Source: an uncultured Megasphaera sp.
GTDB lineage: Bacteria > Bacillota > Negativicutes > Veillonellales > Megasphaeraceae
NCBI GenBank assembly: GCA_934202965.1
Contig: CAKPYN010000013.1
Location: 1-62,453, forward strand
Length of the DNA stretch: 62,453 nucleotides
Direction of reading: 5' to 3'
In this document: one piece after another, positions 25,356 through 34,554 of the stretch
Position numbering within the stretch: position 1 is the stretch's first letter
Layout: each line of letters begins with the position of its first letter
Notes under the pieces: generated by a model
Database searches by the model: none
Seen by the model: only the letters and a program-made list of their open reading frames with translations
What the model was told of the DNA's origin: nothing
Position numbers and translations under genes: made by a program

Positions 25356-26471
25356 ATGAAACTAAAACTAAAAAAAGAAGATCTAAACAAAGGTCTACAA
25401 ACAGTTCAAAAGGTAGCTCAAAATAAAAGCAATAATCTATCTTCTGAAAATGGATTACTAATCAAGGCAATCAATAATATCATTGAATTTCAAGCCAATG
25501 ATTACGACATGGGTATAAAAACAACAGTACCCGGAATTATCGAAGAAAGCGGTGAAGCATTTATAGCAAATCCATATTTAATGGAATTGACAAGAAAACT
25601 CCCCAGCGATGAAATTGAAATTATTAAAGAAGATGCTGATACACAGTTAATTATTAAAGGTGGAAAGTTAAAATTTGAATGTTTGACAATGAACCCCAAT
25701 GATTTTACAGAAGTAGAAATTGTTGAAAACGGATATGCTCATTTTCAAACAACTAGTGTTATCATGAAAGATTTAATTGATAATACTTCATATGCTTGTG
25801 CAACTGACGTAGCTCGCCCTATTTTTATGGGTACTTTTTTAGATGTACAACATAATAATATGTCAATGGTTGCTACCGATACCCATCGATTGGCTTTAAA
25901 ATCTGCTACATTAGAAAAACCGCTTGATACCACGCTTCAAGCAGTTATTCCCAGTCGGTTATTAGCTGAAATTTCAAGACAATTACCGACAGATATTCCT
26001 GAAACAGTTGAAATTACAGCGGTCCGCAGTTATTTAGCTATTAAATTTGGCAATGTGTATATTCGAACTCGATTAATCGAAGGAGAATTTCCTAATTACC
26101 GCCGTGTTATTCCAACAGACTTTCAATGTACCCTTACCATCAACCGAGCAGAATTTACCGGCGCTGTTGAACGCGCATCAATTGTTGCGAAAGATGCACA
26201 GTATAATGTAATCAATTTTGTGATATCTGAAAATGAAATTAAATTAATGAGTCAGCATCCGGATTATGGAACTATTGAAGATTCGGTTCCCTGCCAGATG
26301 GAAGGAGAACCATTGGATATTTCGTTTAATGGTAAATTTATTTTAGATATGTTAAAACATTGTCATGATGATGAAGTTGTTTTAAAATTACGTAAAAACA
26401 GTCCTATGCTAGTTCAAGATAAAGAACAAACGGATTGTGTATTTGTTGTAACACCAATGAGGACAAAATAA
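25356..26471 (+). CDS. dnaN: DNA polymerase III beta subunit (sliding clamp)
   Basis: The clamp encircles DNA and tethers polymerases. The 371-residue protein has the three-fold repeat of clamp domains. Typical blocks include the DTHRLALK region (ATDTHRLALKSATLE) and the C-terminal VVTPMRTK, the usual MP-(M/V)-R terminus of beta clamps. An AAAGGGG site precedes the ATG. yaaA starts directly after the stop codon. Confidence 0.96.
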   Translation: MKLKLKKEDLNKGLQTVQKVAQNKSNNLSSENGLLIKAINNIIEFQANDYDMGIKTTVPGIIEESGEAFIANPYLMELTRKLPSDEIEIIKEDADTQLIIKGGKLKFECLTMNPNDFTEVEIVENGYAHFQTTSVIMKDLIDNTSYACATDVARPIFMGTFLDVQHNNMSMVATDTHRLALKSATLEKPLDTTLQAVIPSRLLAEISRQLPTDIPETVEITAVRSYLAIKFGNVYIRTRLIEGEFPNYRRVIPTDFQCTLTINRAEFTGAVERASIVAKDAQYNVINFVISENEIKLMSQHPDYGTIEDSVPCQMEGEPLDISFNGKFILDMLKHCHDDEVVLKLRKNSPMLVQDKEQTDCVFVVTPMRTK

Positions 26472-26687
26472 ATGGAAAAAATAAAAATTGAAACCGATAT
26501 GATACAGTTAGACCAATTTATGAAATGGGCCAGTATTTTACAGAGCGGCGGTGAAATCCGATTTTTGCTAGATGAGAATAAAATTTATATCAATGGAAAT
26601 TTATGCAAAGCTAAACGTAAAAAGCTTTATCCAGGAGACATTGTTGAAATTAAAGACATAGGTAAATATGAAATAGTTGGTGCATAA
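26472..26687 (+). CDS. yaaA: S4-domain RNA-binding protein YaaA/RlbA
   Basis: A 71-residue S4-like RNA-binding protein found between dnaN and recF in Firmicutes. It has the block LDQFMKWASILQSGGEIRFLLDENKIYINGNLCKAKRKKLYPGD. The start ATG immediately follows the dnaN TAA, and the ATG of recF lies two bases after its own stop, so it is co-translated with its neighbours. Function in ribosome or RNA metabolism is not settled. Confidence 0.93.
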   Translation: MEKIKIETDMIQLDQFMKWASILQSGGEIRFLLDENKIYINGNLCKAKRKKLYPGDIVEIKDIGKYEIVGA

Positions 26688-26689
26688 AT

Positions 26690-27859
26690 ATGAATATACA
26701 GTCTATTCGTCTCCACCAATTCCGAAATTACAAGCAAGAAGAAATATCATTTCCAAAATCTATTATTATCCTTTATGGAAAAAACGGACAGGGAAAAACG
26801 AATTTACTGGAAGCTTTATATATGGGAGGAATTGGCAAATCATACCGAGGCATAGCCGATTCTGATTTAATTCAATGGGATTGTAATGATGCCAGCATTA
26901 TTATTAATTTTTTTCGCAACGGCGTAGAACAACAGATAAAAATTATTATATCTAAACTCACTAAAAAAGAGTTATGGATTAATGAGACCAAGGTGTCTCA
27001 GCGGGAGCTGGTAGGAACATTAAACGAAGTCGTATTTTCTCCGGAAGATTTGCAGCTTATAAAAGGAAGCCCTTCTTTACGACGTCGTTTTATGGACATG
27101 GAAATATCTCAGGTGAATCCAACATATTATAGAGAATTACTGCAATATAATCGGGCCATTTCTCAACGGAATCTATTACTAAAAAAAATGAAATATGAAG
27201 GTTTGTTTTCTATAGAAGAATGGGATCATCAGATTGCATCTTTTGCAGCAGCGATTGTAAAAAAAAGGATAACAGCCCTTCATAAAATTAGTTTTCTTTC
27301 CGGTGTCATTCATCGGCGCCTTACGAAAGGCAGAGAGAGACTAACTATGTCTTATATACAGCCATATGATGGTATACATGATGCCGATCAGGACTATCGA
27401 TGTGATGCTGCATGGTATTATCAATTACTGCAGGAACATTTGCATGAAGATATACATCGCATGGCAACGTCCGTAGGGCCTCATCGTGATGATTTAGCAT
27501 TTGCTGTTGATGGGGCTGATTTAAAGAAATTCGGCTCGCAGGGACAGCAGCGTACAGCTGTATTGGCATTAAAATTATCAGAATTGGAATATGTAAAGTC
27601 GGAAACAGGAGAATATCCGGTTTTACTGCTCGATGATGTGATGAGTGAGCTAGATGCGGCACGGCGTGAAGCGTTATTGGAATTTGTTCGTGAACGTATT
27701 CAGACATTTATTACGACGACGGAGCCAATTATTTTTAAATCCATACCGGGGTATCATTATATATGCATTGAAAAAGGTAAGGTAAAAGGCAATGGAAGAA
27801 CGGACGCATACATTGGAAAAAGCGGGAATGGCGATTCCGAAAATACTAGAAGAACATAA
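26690..27859 (+). CDS. recF: DNA replication and repair protein RecF
   Basis: RecF, an SMC-like ATPase, helps load RecA at gaps together with RecO and RecR (recR is at 58848 in this window). The 389-residue protein has Walker A YGKNGQGKTNLLEALYMGG near residue 30. The ABC-type signature and Walker B lie in FGSQGQQRTAVLALKLSELE and PVLLLDDVMSELD. The last 68 bases overlap the next gene, so its C-terminal tail (KSGNGDSENTRRT) is probably not conserved. Confidence 0.95.
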   Translation: MNIQSIRLHQFRNYKQEEISFPKSIIILYGKNGQGKTNLLEALYMGGIGKSYRGIADSDLIQWDCNDASIIINFFRNGVEQQIKIIISKLTKKELWINETKVSQRELVGTLNEVVFSPEDLQLIKGSPSLRRRFMDMEISQVNPTYYRELLQYNRAISQRNLLLKKMKYEGLFSIEEWDHQIASFAAAIVKKRITALHKISFLSGVIHRRLTKGRERLTMSYIQPYDGIHDADQDYRCDAAWYYQLLQEHLHEDIHRMATSVGPHRDDLAFAVDGADLKKFGSQGQQRTAVLALKLSELEYVKSETGEYPVLLLDDVMSELDAARREALLEFVRERIQTFITTTEPIIFKSIPGYHYICIEKGKVKGNGRTDAYIGKSGNGDSENTRRT

Positions 27860-28703
27860 ACTGCTGACGCCGTATAAATTGTATCAAGCCAAGCTTTCCT
27901 GGTCGTCTATTGTGGGGGTGCAAATAGCAAAATATTCGTATATACAGCGATTTGATGAACGTACTGCTGTTATTGCTGTACTTAACTCCGTTTGGATGAG
28001 TCAGCTGTTTATGCATAAAAAAGATCTAATTGAAAAAATAAATATATTTATTCATGAGGAATATATTCGAGACATACGATTGGTCCGCAGCGGAAAAAAG
28101 CCGGCAAAAATTGTGTATGAAAAATTGGATGGCGAAGAAGAAGATTTATTTCCTTTAGAAAATCCTAACCATATTCTATTATCGAAAGACGTCGTACAAA
28201 AAATTGAGAAAGATACAGCAAATTTGCCAGCAGAGCTGCAGGAACGAATTAGACAGCTTCGATTTATCCAAGAAAAACGAAAATTAGTGTATACGCAGGC
28301 AGGTCGAGGAACGTGTCCGCAATGCGGGAGATTTTTGCAGCCGGGAGAACATATCTGCTATTTATGTCGCTTGGAAAACAGGCAGCAGAAGAAAAAACAG
28401 CTTCATGATATATTAATCAAAATGCCGTGGCTAACTTGGGAAGAGCTGGTGCGGCATGGCTGTATTCCGTCGCAGGAAAAGTTGTATATGGAACTATATA
28501 ATGAAATTCGCCGTGATTGTATTTATCGGTATATCGAACGAATTCATTATGGTTGTGATACAGCAGAAGATGATATGATGCTGGCATTGTTTGTAACTCG
28601 CAAAAATCCTACGGAAATGACGGATACTTTTATTCATAACTTAACAGAAAAATATAGGAGAAAAGAAAATGTATCTACACATCGGCGGCAACCAAATGAT
28701 TGA
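27792..28703 (+). CDS. DciA-like DUF721 protein with C-terminal zinc ribbon
   Basis: DUF721 proteins (DciA) act as loaders or operators of the replicative helicase in bacteria without DnaC/DnaI. Residues 1-95 fit DUF721 (LYQAKLSWSSIVGVQIAKYSY and AVIAVLNSVWMSQLFMHKKDLIEKIN). Unlike the common 100-150-residue forms, this one is 303 residues. It continues with a helical part and a zinc-ribbon-like motif, CPQCG-x9-CYLC at about residues 175-191, then a helical tail rich in aromatic and basic residues. It overlaps recF by 68 bases and remB by 35. An alternative start at 27828 would shorten it by 12 residues. Placement in the origin operon supports a replication role. Confidence 0.8.
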   Translation: MEERTHTLEKAGMAIPKILEEHKLLTPYKLYQAKLSWSSIVGVQIAKYSYIQRFDERTAVIAVLNSVWMSQLFMHKKDLIEKINIFIHEEYIRDIRLVRSGKKPAKIVYEKLDGEEEDLFPLENPNHILLSKDVVQKIEKDTANLPAELQERIRQLRFIQEKRKLVYTQAGRGTCPQCGRFLQPGEHICYLCRLENRQQKKKQLHDILIKMPWLTWEELVRHGCIPSQEKLYMELYNEIRRDCIYRYIERIHYGCDTAEDDMMLALFVTRKNPTEMTDTFIHNLTEKYRRKENVSTHRRQPND

Positions 28704-28944
28704 TATACGGCAGATTGTAGCTATATTTAAAGCGCATCCGCGTAAAGCGAGCAAATCGAATCCGCTGCGGCAGTATTACAAGCCTCTTAGGTATGTATCT
28801 GAAAAAAAAGAAGGCCCTGTTCGCTGCTACGTTGTTACAGAAGAAAAAATTTATGCTACGCCTATTACGGTAGAAACACTGATAGAACGATACAAAAAAT
28901 TGTTTGTAAGATCTGGGTTTACCTTGTCATCCCCTACAAAATAA
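28669..28944 (+). CDS. remB: RemB/YaaB-like DUF370 regulatory protein
   Basis: A 91-residue protein beginning MYLHIGGNQMIDIRQIVAIF. It matches the YaaB/RemB family that sits between recF and gyrB in Bacillus and affects extracellular matrix regulation. The related RemA is a DNA-binding ring protein. AGGAG precedes the ATG, which lies inside the end of the dciA-like gene. gyrB follows 58 bases later. A GATATAAT motif near 28957-28964 may be a separate -10 for gyrB. Confidence 0.88.
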   Translation: MYLHIGGNQMIDIRQIVAIFKAHPRKASKSNPLRQYYKPLRYVSEKKEGPVRCYVVTEEKIYATPITVETLIERYKKLFVRSGFTLSSPTK

Positions 28945-29002
28945 TTGAAAAATGCGATATAATAAGATGTTGAATAGGTGTTCGAATAGGAGGAATTATT
29001 AC

Positions 29003-30925
29003 ATGTCGCAAGACAAACATATAGATTATGGTGCAGAGCAGATTCAAGTACTGGAAGGGCTGGAAGCTGTTCGTAAACGTCCGGGGATGTATATTGGCAG
29101 CACGTCTCTTCGCGGGTTGCATCACCTTGTATACGAAGTAGTAGATAATAGTATTGATGAAGCATTAGCGGGATATTGTACCCACATTGAAGTAACAATA
29201 GAAGAAGATAACAGTATTACTGTTGTAGATAATGGTCGTGGGATTCCTGTAGCAATGCATAAAGTAGGAAAACCGGCGGTAGAAGTCGTATTAACGGTTC
29301 TTCATGCCGGCGGTAAATTTGGCGGAGACGGCTATCCTATTTCCGGCGGGCTGCATGGCGTTGGGATTTCTGTTGTTAATGCGTTAAGTGTATGGACTAA
29401 AGTAGCTGTTAAGCGAGATGGCTATTTGTGGAATATATCGTTTACACGGGGACGTACAGAACAACCGTTGAAGAAAGTTCGTCCATTGGAAAAAAATGAA
29501 GAAACAGGGACGAAAGTAAGCTTTAAGCCGGACCATGAAATTTTCCCAGATACCGTGTACGATTTCGATACGTTAAAAACACGCCTTCGGGAATTGGCAT
29601 TTTTGAATAAAGGCCTTCATATTACACTGACGGATAAAAGAAATCAGGGAAAAAGCGAAGTATACTGCTATGAAGGCGGCTTAACATCGTTTGTCGAATT
29701 TTTAAATGAAAATAAACAGGCTGTGAATCCGACGGTTGTATCATTAGAAGGCGAAAAAAATCAAGTTCTTGTTGATATAGCGATGCAGTATAATGATGGA
29801 TACAGCGAAAATATATTGACGTTTGTCAATGATATTTTTACAGAAGAAGGGGGCACCCATTTAAGCGGTTTCCGCTCTGGGTTGACTCGAACGATTAATG
29901 ATTATGGCCGTTCTTCCGGTATTTTAAAGGATAATGAAGATAATTTATCCGGTGATGATGTTCGTGAAGGGCTGACGGCTGTTGTTAGCGTTAAAGTACG
30001 GGAACCGCAGTTTGAAGGTCAAACAAAAACAAAATTAGGCAATAGTGAAGTAAAAGGGATTGTCGATAATATCGTTTCTGATGGCTTAAAAGAATATCTT
30101 GAAGAACATCCGAGTGAAGCAAAAGCAATTATTAATAAAACGATTTCTGCATCTCGCGCGCGTCAGGCTGCCCGTCGTGCCCGTGAATTGACACGTCGTA
30201 AGAATGCATTGGAAATTAGCAGTTTGCCTGGTAAATTGGCTGACTGCTCAGAAAAAAATTCCGCTATGACTGAAATTTATTTGGTCGAAGGGGATTCTGC
30301 CGGCGGTTCAGCAAAACAAGGGCGAGATCGTAAATTCCAGGCTATCCTGCCGTTGCGAGGTAAGATAATTAACGTTGAAAAAGCGCGGTTAGATAAGATT
30401 TTAGCCAATGAAGAAATTCGTTCCATGATTACTGCATTTGGTACAGGCATTGGCGAAGAATTTGATATTAACAAGCGTCGTTATGACAAAATCATCATCA
30501 TGACTGATGCCGATGTAGATGGCGCGCATATTCGTACCTTGTTGTTGACCTTCTTCTATCGTTTCATGAAACCGCTGATTACAGAAGGCCATGTATATAT
30601 TGCACAGCCGCCATTATATCAAGTTCGAAAAGGCAAACAGGTTTGGTATTATTTTTCAGATGAAGCCATGAATCAAAAGCTGGATGAATTAGGCCGGGAT
30701 AGTAATACTGTCGTTGTTCAACGGTATAAAGGGCTTGGTGAAATGAATCCGGAACAGCTTTGGGAAACGACGATGGATCCGGAAAATCGAACGATGCTTC
30801 GCGTCCATTTGGAAGATGCTGCGGAAGCAGACCGTATTTTCTCCGTTCTTATGGGGGATAAAGTAGAACCGCGACGTAAATTTATTCAGGATAATGCGAA
30901 AAAAGTACGAAACTTGGATTTGTAG
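29003..30925 (+). CDS. gyrB: DNA gyrase subunit B
   Basis: ATPase subunit of gyrase, which introduces negative supercoils. I choose the ATG at 29003 (MSQDKHIDYGAEQIQVLEG, 640 residues) because AGGAGG lies nine bases upstream. An in-frame ATG 51 bases earlier has no ribosome site. Motifs: GHKL ATPase (EVVDNSIDEALAGYC, DNGRGIP, GGLHGVGISVVNALS), TOPRIM (LVEGDSAGGSAKQGRDRKFQAILPLRGKIINVEKA, and MTDADVDGAHI), and the C-terminal GyrB box. Unlike in most Firmicutes, gyrA does not follow. Confidence 0.97.
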   Translation: MSQDKHIDYGAEQIQVLEGLEAVRKRPGMYIGSTSLRGLHHLVYEVVDNSIDEALAGYCTHIEVTIEEDNSITVVDNGRGIPVAMHKVGKPAVEVVLTVLHAGGKFGGDGYPISGGLHGVGISVVNALSVWTKVAVKRDGYLWNISFTRGRTEQPLKKVRPLEKNEETGTKVSFKPDHEIFPDTVYDFDTLKTRLRELAFLNKGLHITLTDKRNQGKSEVYCYEGGLTSFVEFLNENKQAVNPTVVSLEGEKNQVLVDIAMQYNDGYSENILTFVNDIFTEEGGTHLSGFRSGLTRTINDYGRSSGILKDNEDNLSGDDVREGLTAVVSVKVREPQFEGQTKTKLGNSEVKGIVDNIVSDGLKEYLEEHPSEAKAIINKTISASRARQAARRARELTRRKNALEISSLPGKLADCSEKNSAMTEIYLVEGDSAGGSAKQGRDRKFQAILPLRGKIINVEKARLDKILANEEIRSMITAFGTGIGEEFDINKRRYDKIIIMTDADVDGAHIRTLLLTFFYRFMKPLITEGHVYIAQPPLYQVRKGKQVWYYFSDEAMNQKLDELGRDSNTVVVQRYKGLGEMNPEQLWETTMDPENRTMLRVHLEDAAEADRIFSVLMGDKVEPRRKFIQDNAKKVRNLDL

Positions 30926-30952
30926 GATATAAACGTACAGGAGGAACATCTT

Positions 30953-31708
30953 ATGAAGGTTTGGCGTATATGTGTGATGACCCTGGTATGGTGTTTGAAT
31001 ATACAAGCATTTAGTTTAGCATCAGATACAACCAAAATGGATATGCAGGCCATCGATCCTTCTGTACAGATGAAAAATCTGGAGTCTTACTATATTACAT
31101 CAGGACGTACCTATGACAAAATTGTAGCATTATTGCAAAGTATTCCGGCTGATAAAACCGGATTAGCTGGAGACTATTATTTTCGCATTGACAAAAATGT
31201 AACGAGTAAGTACTTTTATCATGTCAACGTATATGATAAAACGATGCATACATTAAAAAGCAGCTATTTTGTTGCCAAAGATGAATCGTGTGTATGGCGG
31301 CTTTATGGTGGAAAAGATGCAGAACTTATTTTTGGCAATACGGAATCGATGTTAAAAAAAACAGAAGTAATCGTATATCCTAAACGAATCCCCATAGGTA
31401 GTTATGGAATTATTCGGGTTCATGTACCGGGTATGATTCCCTATGATATTAAGGCAACCAGCTTAAATGCATATGTAGCGACTATTTCAGATAAAATGAA
31501 TATTGTTCCGGCAGCGGTGGGAACAACGAGTATCGTTGTTGATATAAAAATAGGAAATGCGGAAAGAACCTTTACAAAGGATATTGCCGTAGTTGATACA
31601 GCGGATACACGGGACGAGTATCGACGCAGTCCTAATGTTAGTGTAGGAATTGGTGTAGGATGGCATCATCACGGCGGTATTGGAATAGGTGTGGGGCCTT
31701 GGTGGTAA
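30953..31708 (+). CDS. Secreted protein of unknown function with Gly/His-rich tail
   Basis: I do not recognise this gene. The 251-residue product has a signal peptide (MKVWRICVMTLVWCLNIQAFSLA). The middle is a mixed region, then a beta-rich stretch (IPIGSYGIIRVHVPGMIPYDIKA...VVDIKIGNAERTFTKDI) that looks like an Ig/BIG-type repeat. The tail is a Gly/His-rich 20 residues ending GWHHHGGIGIGVGPWW. It lies 27 bases after gyrB with AGGAGG, so it may be co-transcribed with gyrB, and ends at a strong terminator. Probably periplasmic or outer-membrane-associated. Confidence 0.75.
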   Translation: MKVWRICVMTLVWCLNIQAFSLASDTTKMDMQAIDPSVQMKNLESYYITSGRTYDKIVALLQSIPADKTGLAGDYYFRIDKNVTSKYFYHVNVYDKTMHTLKSSYFVAKDESCVWRLYGGKDAELIFGNTESMLKKTEVIVYPKRIPIGSYGIIRVHVPGMIPYDIKATSLNAYVATISDKMNIVPAAVGTTSIVVDIKIGNAERTFTKDIAVVDTADTRDEYRRSPNVSVGIGVGWHHHGGIGIGVGPWW

Positions 31709-31723
31709 TGGAGAATGTACGTA

Positions 31724-31756
31724 AAACAGGCATGCAGAGAGCATGCCTGTTTTTTA
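31724..31756 (+). terminator. Terminator after the gyrB-linked secreted protein gene
   Basis: ACAGGCATGC-AGAGA-GCATGCCTGT followed by T6. Confidence 0.93.
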
Positions 31757-31843
31757 TAGGATAAAACTTGTTATACCAGATAAAACCATGTATAATAAAT
31801 CCTAAAAAGTATGGTTATAGTATAAAAGGAGACGTGATTCGTT

Positions 31844-33205
31844 TTGGAATTTTCCCTAGGAAAACAATGTTTAGTAATTGTCTTGCTTATTCTTGGCAAT
31901 GGTATTTTTTCTATGCTGGAAATGTCGATCGTCAGCTGCAGGCAGGCTCGGCTGGAAGCAATTGCCGAAGATGGAAATAAGTCTGCCGAAATTGTTCTAA
32001 AATTGCGGGAAAACCCAAATAAAATGTTCTCTGCTGTTCAGTTTGGCATTACCTTATTAGGACTACTGACTGGTGTATATGGCGGTACAGAAATGGCCCA
32101 GCCTATGTCTAAGTATGTCGCAATGATACCGGGAATGGAACAATATGCCTATACCGTCAGTTTGACGACGATCGTAGCCATTGTTACCTATTTGAGCATT
32201 ATCTTTGGCGAAATTGTGCCTAAGCGGATAGCTATTGATAATCCTGAAAAATTATCTTGTATACTGGCACGTCCTATGCTGTATTTCTGCGTCTTATGTA
32301 CGCCGCTGATATGGGTTTTATCGGCATCGACGGCTTTAGTTACGAAAGTGATAGGCGTATCCAAGCCGGAAGTACATCCTGTAACAGAAGAAGAAATAAA
32401 ACTGCTATTGGAACAAGGGGCTGAATTAGGAGCTTTTGAAAAAGAAGAACCGGAATTGGTTGATCGTGTATTTCGCTTGGCTGATATGAATGTCAGTGAT
32501 ATCATGACCAATCGCACGCAGGTGGATTGGATTGACTTAGAAGATAACGAAGACATCATGATGAAAGAGATTATTTCTTGTAATCATGTACATTTGCCGG
32601 TAGGCCGCGGTTCATTAGATGATTTTTTGGGTATGATAACGGTCAATGAAGTGTTTCAAAAGTATTATGAAGCTGTTCAGAAAGGACAGCATGTACAGCT
32701 GCATGCATTGGTAGAAGAATGTGTAAGCAAGCCTGTTTTCGTACCGGAATCGATGGATATTATCAAAGTAGTTTCTGTATTTCGGGAAGAAAGCGTTCAT
32801 GAAGCGGCGGTTTTGGATGAATATGGAAGCCTGACAGGTATATTAACGCTGCATGATATATTGGAAGAATTAGTAGGTACGATGCCGTCGGGCGAAGAAG
32901 AAAAGAAAGAAAATGCCAATCGTATTATTGAACGAGGTCCGAATCAATGGCTGATGGAAGGATTGCTAACAATAGAAGAATTTAAAGATTTCTTTAAAAT
33001 TGAAGATGAACTTCCAGATGAAGAAGAAGATTTGTATAAAACATTAGCCGGGCTGGTAACGTATGGCGTAGGGCGGATACCGAAGGAAACCGATGTATAT
33101 ACGTGGAATGAATTTACCTTTGAAGTAATGGATATGGATAATCTGCGTGTAGATAAAATCTTGGTAACGCGTCATCCTATTGAAACGGAAGATAAAGAGA
33201 ATTAA
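31844..33205 (+). CDS. CNNM/CorC-type membrane protein (hemolysin C family, DUF21-CBS)
   Basis: A 453-residue integral membrane protein. Order: DUF21 transmembrane domain (1-190, LLILGNGIFSMLEMSIVSCRQARLEAIAEDG), a CBS-domain pair (about 205-345, DIMTNRTQVDWIDLEDNE and LDEYGSLTGILTLHDILEELVG), and a CorC_HlyC C-terminal domain (about 365-445). Family members are implicated in magnesium or other cation efflux; the hemolysin name is historical. The start codon is TTG at 31844, with AAGGAG upstream; no ATG fits. Single gene bounded by hairpins. Confidence 0.93.
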   Translation: MEFSLGKQCLVIVLLILGNGIFSMLEMSIVSCRQARLEAIAEDGNKSAEIVLKLRENPNKMFSAVQFGITLLGLLTGVYGGTEMAQPMSKYVAMIPGMEQYAYTVSLTTIVAIVTYLSIIFGEIVPKRIAIDNPEKLSCILARPMLYFCVLCTPLIWVLSASTALVTKVIGVSKPEVHPVTEEEIKLLLEQGAELGAFEKEEPELVDRVFRLADMNVSDIMTNRTQVDWIDLEDNEDIMMKEIISCNHVHLPVGRGSLDDFLGMITVNEVFQKYYEAVQKGQHVQLHALVEECVSKPVFVPESMDIIKVVSVFREESVHEAAVLDEYGSLTGILTLHDILEELVGTMPSGEEEKKENANRIIERGPNQWLMEGLLTIEEFKDFFKIEDELPDEEEDLYKTLAGLVTYGVGRIPKETDVYTWNEFTFEVMDMDNLRVDKILVTRHPIETEDKEN

Positions 33206-33213
33206 GCATAAAG

Positions 33214-33246
33214 GCCGGGCCAAGAAGTGTAATATCTTGGCCCGGC
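33214..33246. terminator. Hairpin between convergent CNNM and gpsA genes
   Basis: GCCGGGCCAAG and CTTGGCCCGGC form an 11-bp stem; T-tracts are weak on both sides, so efficiency is uncertain. Confidence 0.65.
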
Positions 33247-33261
33247 TTCGTATATATTGGA

Positions 33262-34221
33262 TTATTCAGCTTTAGTAGATCGTAAAAATAAACGCCTTAA
33301 TACGTCTTGCGGATTTTGATGGTTTTGAATAATAGCATAGACTGCTGCGGTAATAGGCAGCTCGATATGATGCTGTCTAGCAATATCCATCAGTGCTTCT
33401 GTAGTATAGACTCCTTCTGCTAATTTATGAAAGGGTTTTCCTAGAATAAAATCTTCGCCAAAACGGCGATTGTTGCTATGAGATGAAAATAATGTTGCTT
33501 CATAGTCGCCCAGATGGCTCAACCCATATACCGTCATTTCATTACCGCCTAAGGCTTTGATGAGTACCGATAATTCGTGCGTTCCTCGTGCCATTAGTGC
33601 GCCCTTGAGGCTGGTTAGATGAGCACCATCCAGCATGCCGGCAGCAATACCCATGACGTTTTTTGCAGCTGCACCCATTTCAATGCCTAATAAATCCTGC
33701 CCATAATAAAATCGGATAAGCGGGCTAGTAAATATATCTACCAGTTTATGCGTTAAGGTGCTGTCCTTAGAGGCAATGACCATACAATTGGGCATGCCCT
33801 TTACAAAATCCTGTACATGTCCTGGTCCTACCCAGACGGCTGTTTGTATATTCGGGCCTAGTTCTTCTTCTATAACCGTAGTCAATCGTTTACCGCTTCC
33901 TATTTCTAATCCTTTCATTGCCAAAATAATAGGCATAGGTAATGGTACAGCTAATTTATGCAATTGACGAGCAAAAGAACGGACCTGTTGTGCGCTGATA
34001 GAAAGAATGCAAACATCAGCGGACGCAATGGCTTTTTCTATATCAGAAGTTAAGGTAATGGAAGGTGGAAGTGTTACATATTCATTTTTTCGCGTGGTAA
34101 TTAATTCTTTTAAATTTTGAGAACTGGATCGGCCCCAAAGCGTTACCGTATGTCCAATATGATCGGCATACCAAGCATGGAAAGAGCCCCAACGGCCACA
34201 TCCTAAAACGGTTATATTCAT
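33262..34221 (-). CDS. gpsA: NAD(P)H-dependent glycerol-3-phosphate dehydrogenase
   Basis: Reduces dihydroxyacetone phosphate to sn-glycerol-3-phosphate for phospholipid synthesis. The 319-residue protein has the N-terminal nucleotide-binding motif VLGCGRWGSFHAWYADHIGH (GxGxxG at residues 7-12). It also has the family blocks KGLEIGSGKRLTTVIEEELG and, at the active site, EMGAAAKNVMGIAAGMLDG with the catalytic Lys. The variation GCGRWG for the usual GAGSWG is unusual but keeps the glycines. AAGGAG precedes the ATG. Confidence 0.92.
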   Translation of the reverse strand: MNITVLGCGRWGSFHAWYADHIGHTVTLWGRSSSQNLKELITTRKNEYVTLPPSITLTSDIEKAIASADVCILSISAQQVRSFARQLHKLAVPLPMPIILAMKGLEIGSGKRLTTVIEEELGPNIQTAVWVGPGHVQDFVKGMPNCMVIASKDSTLTHKLVDIFTSPLIRFYYGQDLLGIEMGAAAKNVMGIAAGMLDGAHLTSLKGALMARGTHELSVLIKALGGNEMTVYGLSHLGDYEATLFSSHSNNRRFGEDFILGKPFHKLAEGVYTTEALMDIARQHHIELPITAAVYAIIQNHQNPQDVLRRLFLRSTKAE

Positions 34222-34253
34222 AATGGCATCTCCTTAGTATACATAATGTCAAT

Positions 34254-34281
34254 TGTATAAAATGACCTGCATATTTGTCAA
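34254..34281 (-). promoter_or_regulatory. Probable gpsA promoter
   Basis: Minus strand TTGACA, 16 bases, TATACA, about 33 bases before the gpsA start codon. Confidence 0.6.
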
Positions 34282-34298
34282 CAAGAATAGAAGAAATG

Positions 34299-34343
34299 AG
34301 GCTGTAACAAAATGAGAATGTTTAATCTATTTTGTTACAGTCC
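34299..34343. repeat. Inverted-repeat hairpin, copy 1 (GCTGTAACAAAAT type)
   Basis: Arms GGCTGTAACAAAAT and ATTTTGTTACAGTCC around a 15-base loop. A near-identical hairpin occurs at 51857-51899. It stands in the 333-base gap between gpsA and the isocitrate dehydrogenase gene. The rest of that gap contains only the gpsA promoter and the icd terminator as far as I can see. Confidence 0.7.
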
Positions 34344-34506
34344 TTTTGTCATACTGTTTTACATATATTGTTTGCAGTATTATCGTTCATTTTCTTCAAA
34401 AGAAATACGATAGTGCATGATAGACAAAAGCATGATGTTATATTCTCGTACGTATCGGTAAGAGATAGAATCTACATATTACTCAATACGCTGACAATGG
34501 CATACG

Positions 34507-34543
34507 AAAAAGAGGCTGGATGTAAAATAACCAGCCTCTTTTT
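34507..34543 (-). terminator. Terminator of the citrate synthase-IDH operon
   Basis: AAAAAGAGGCTGG and CCAGCCTCTTTTT arms; the A/T tracts make it functional on either strand. Confidence 0.9.
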
Positions 34544-34554
34544 ATATGTTTTGC

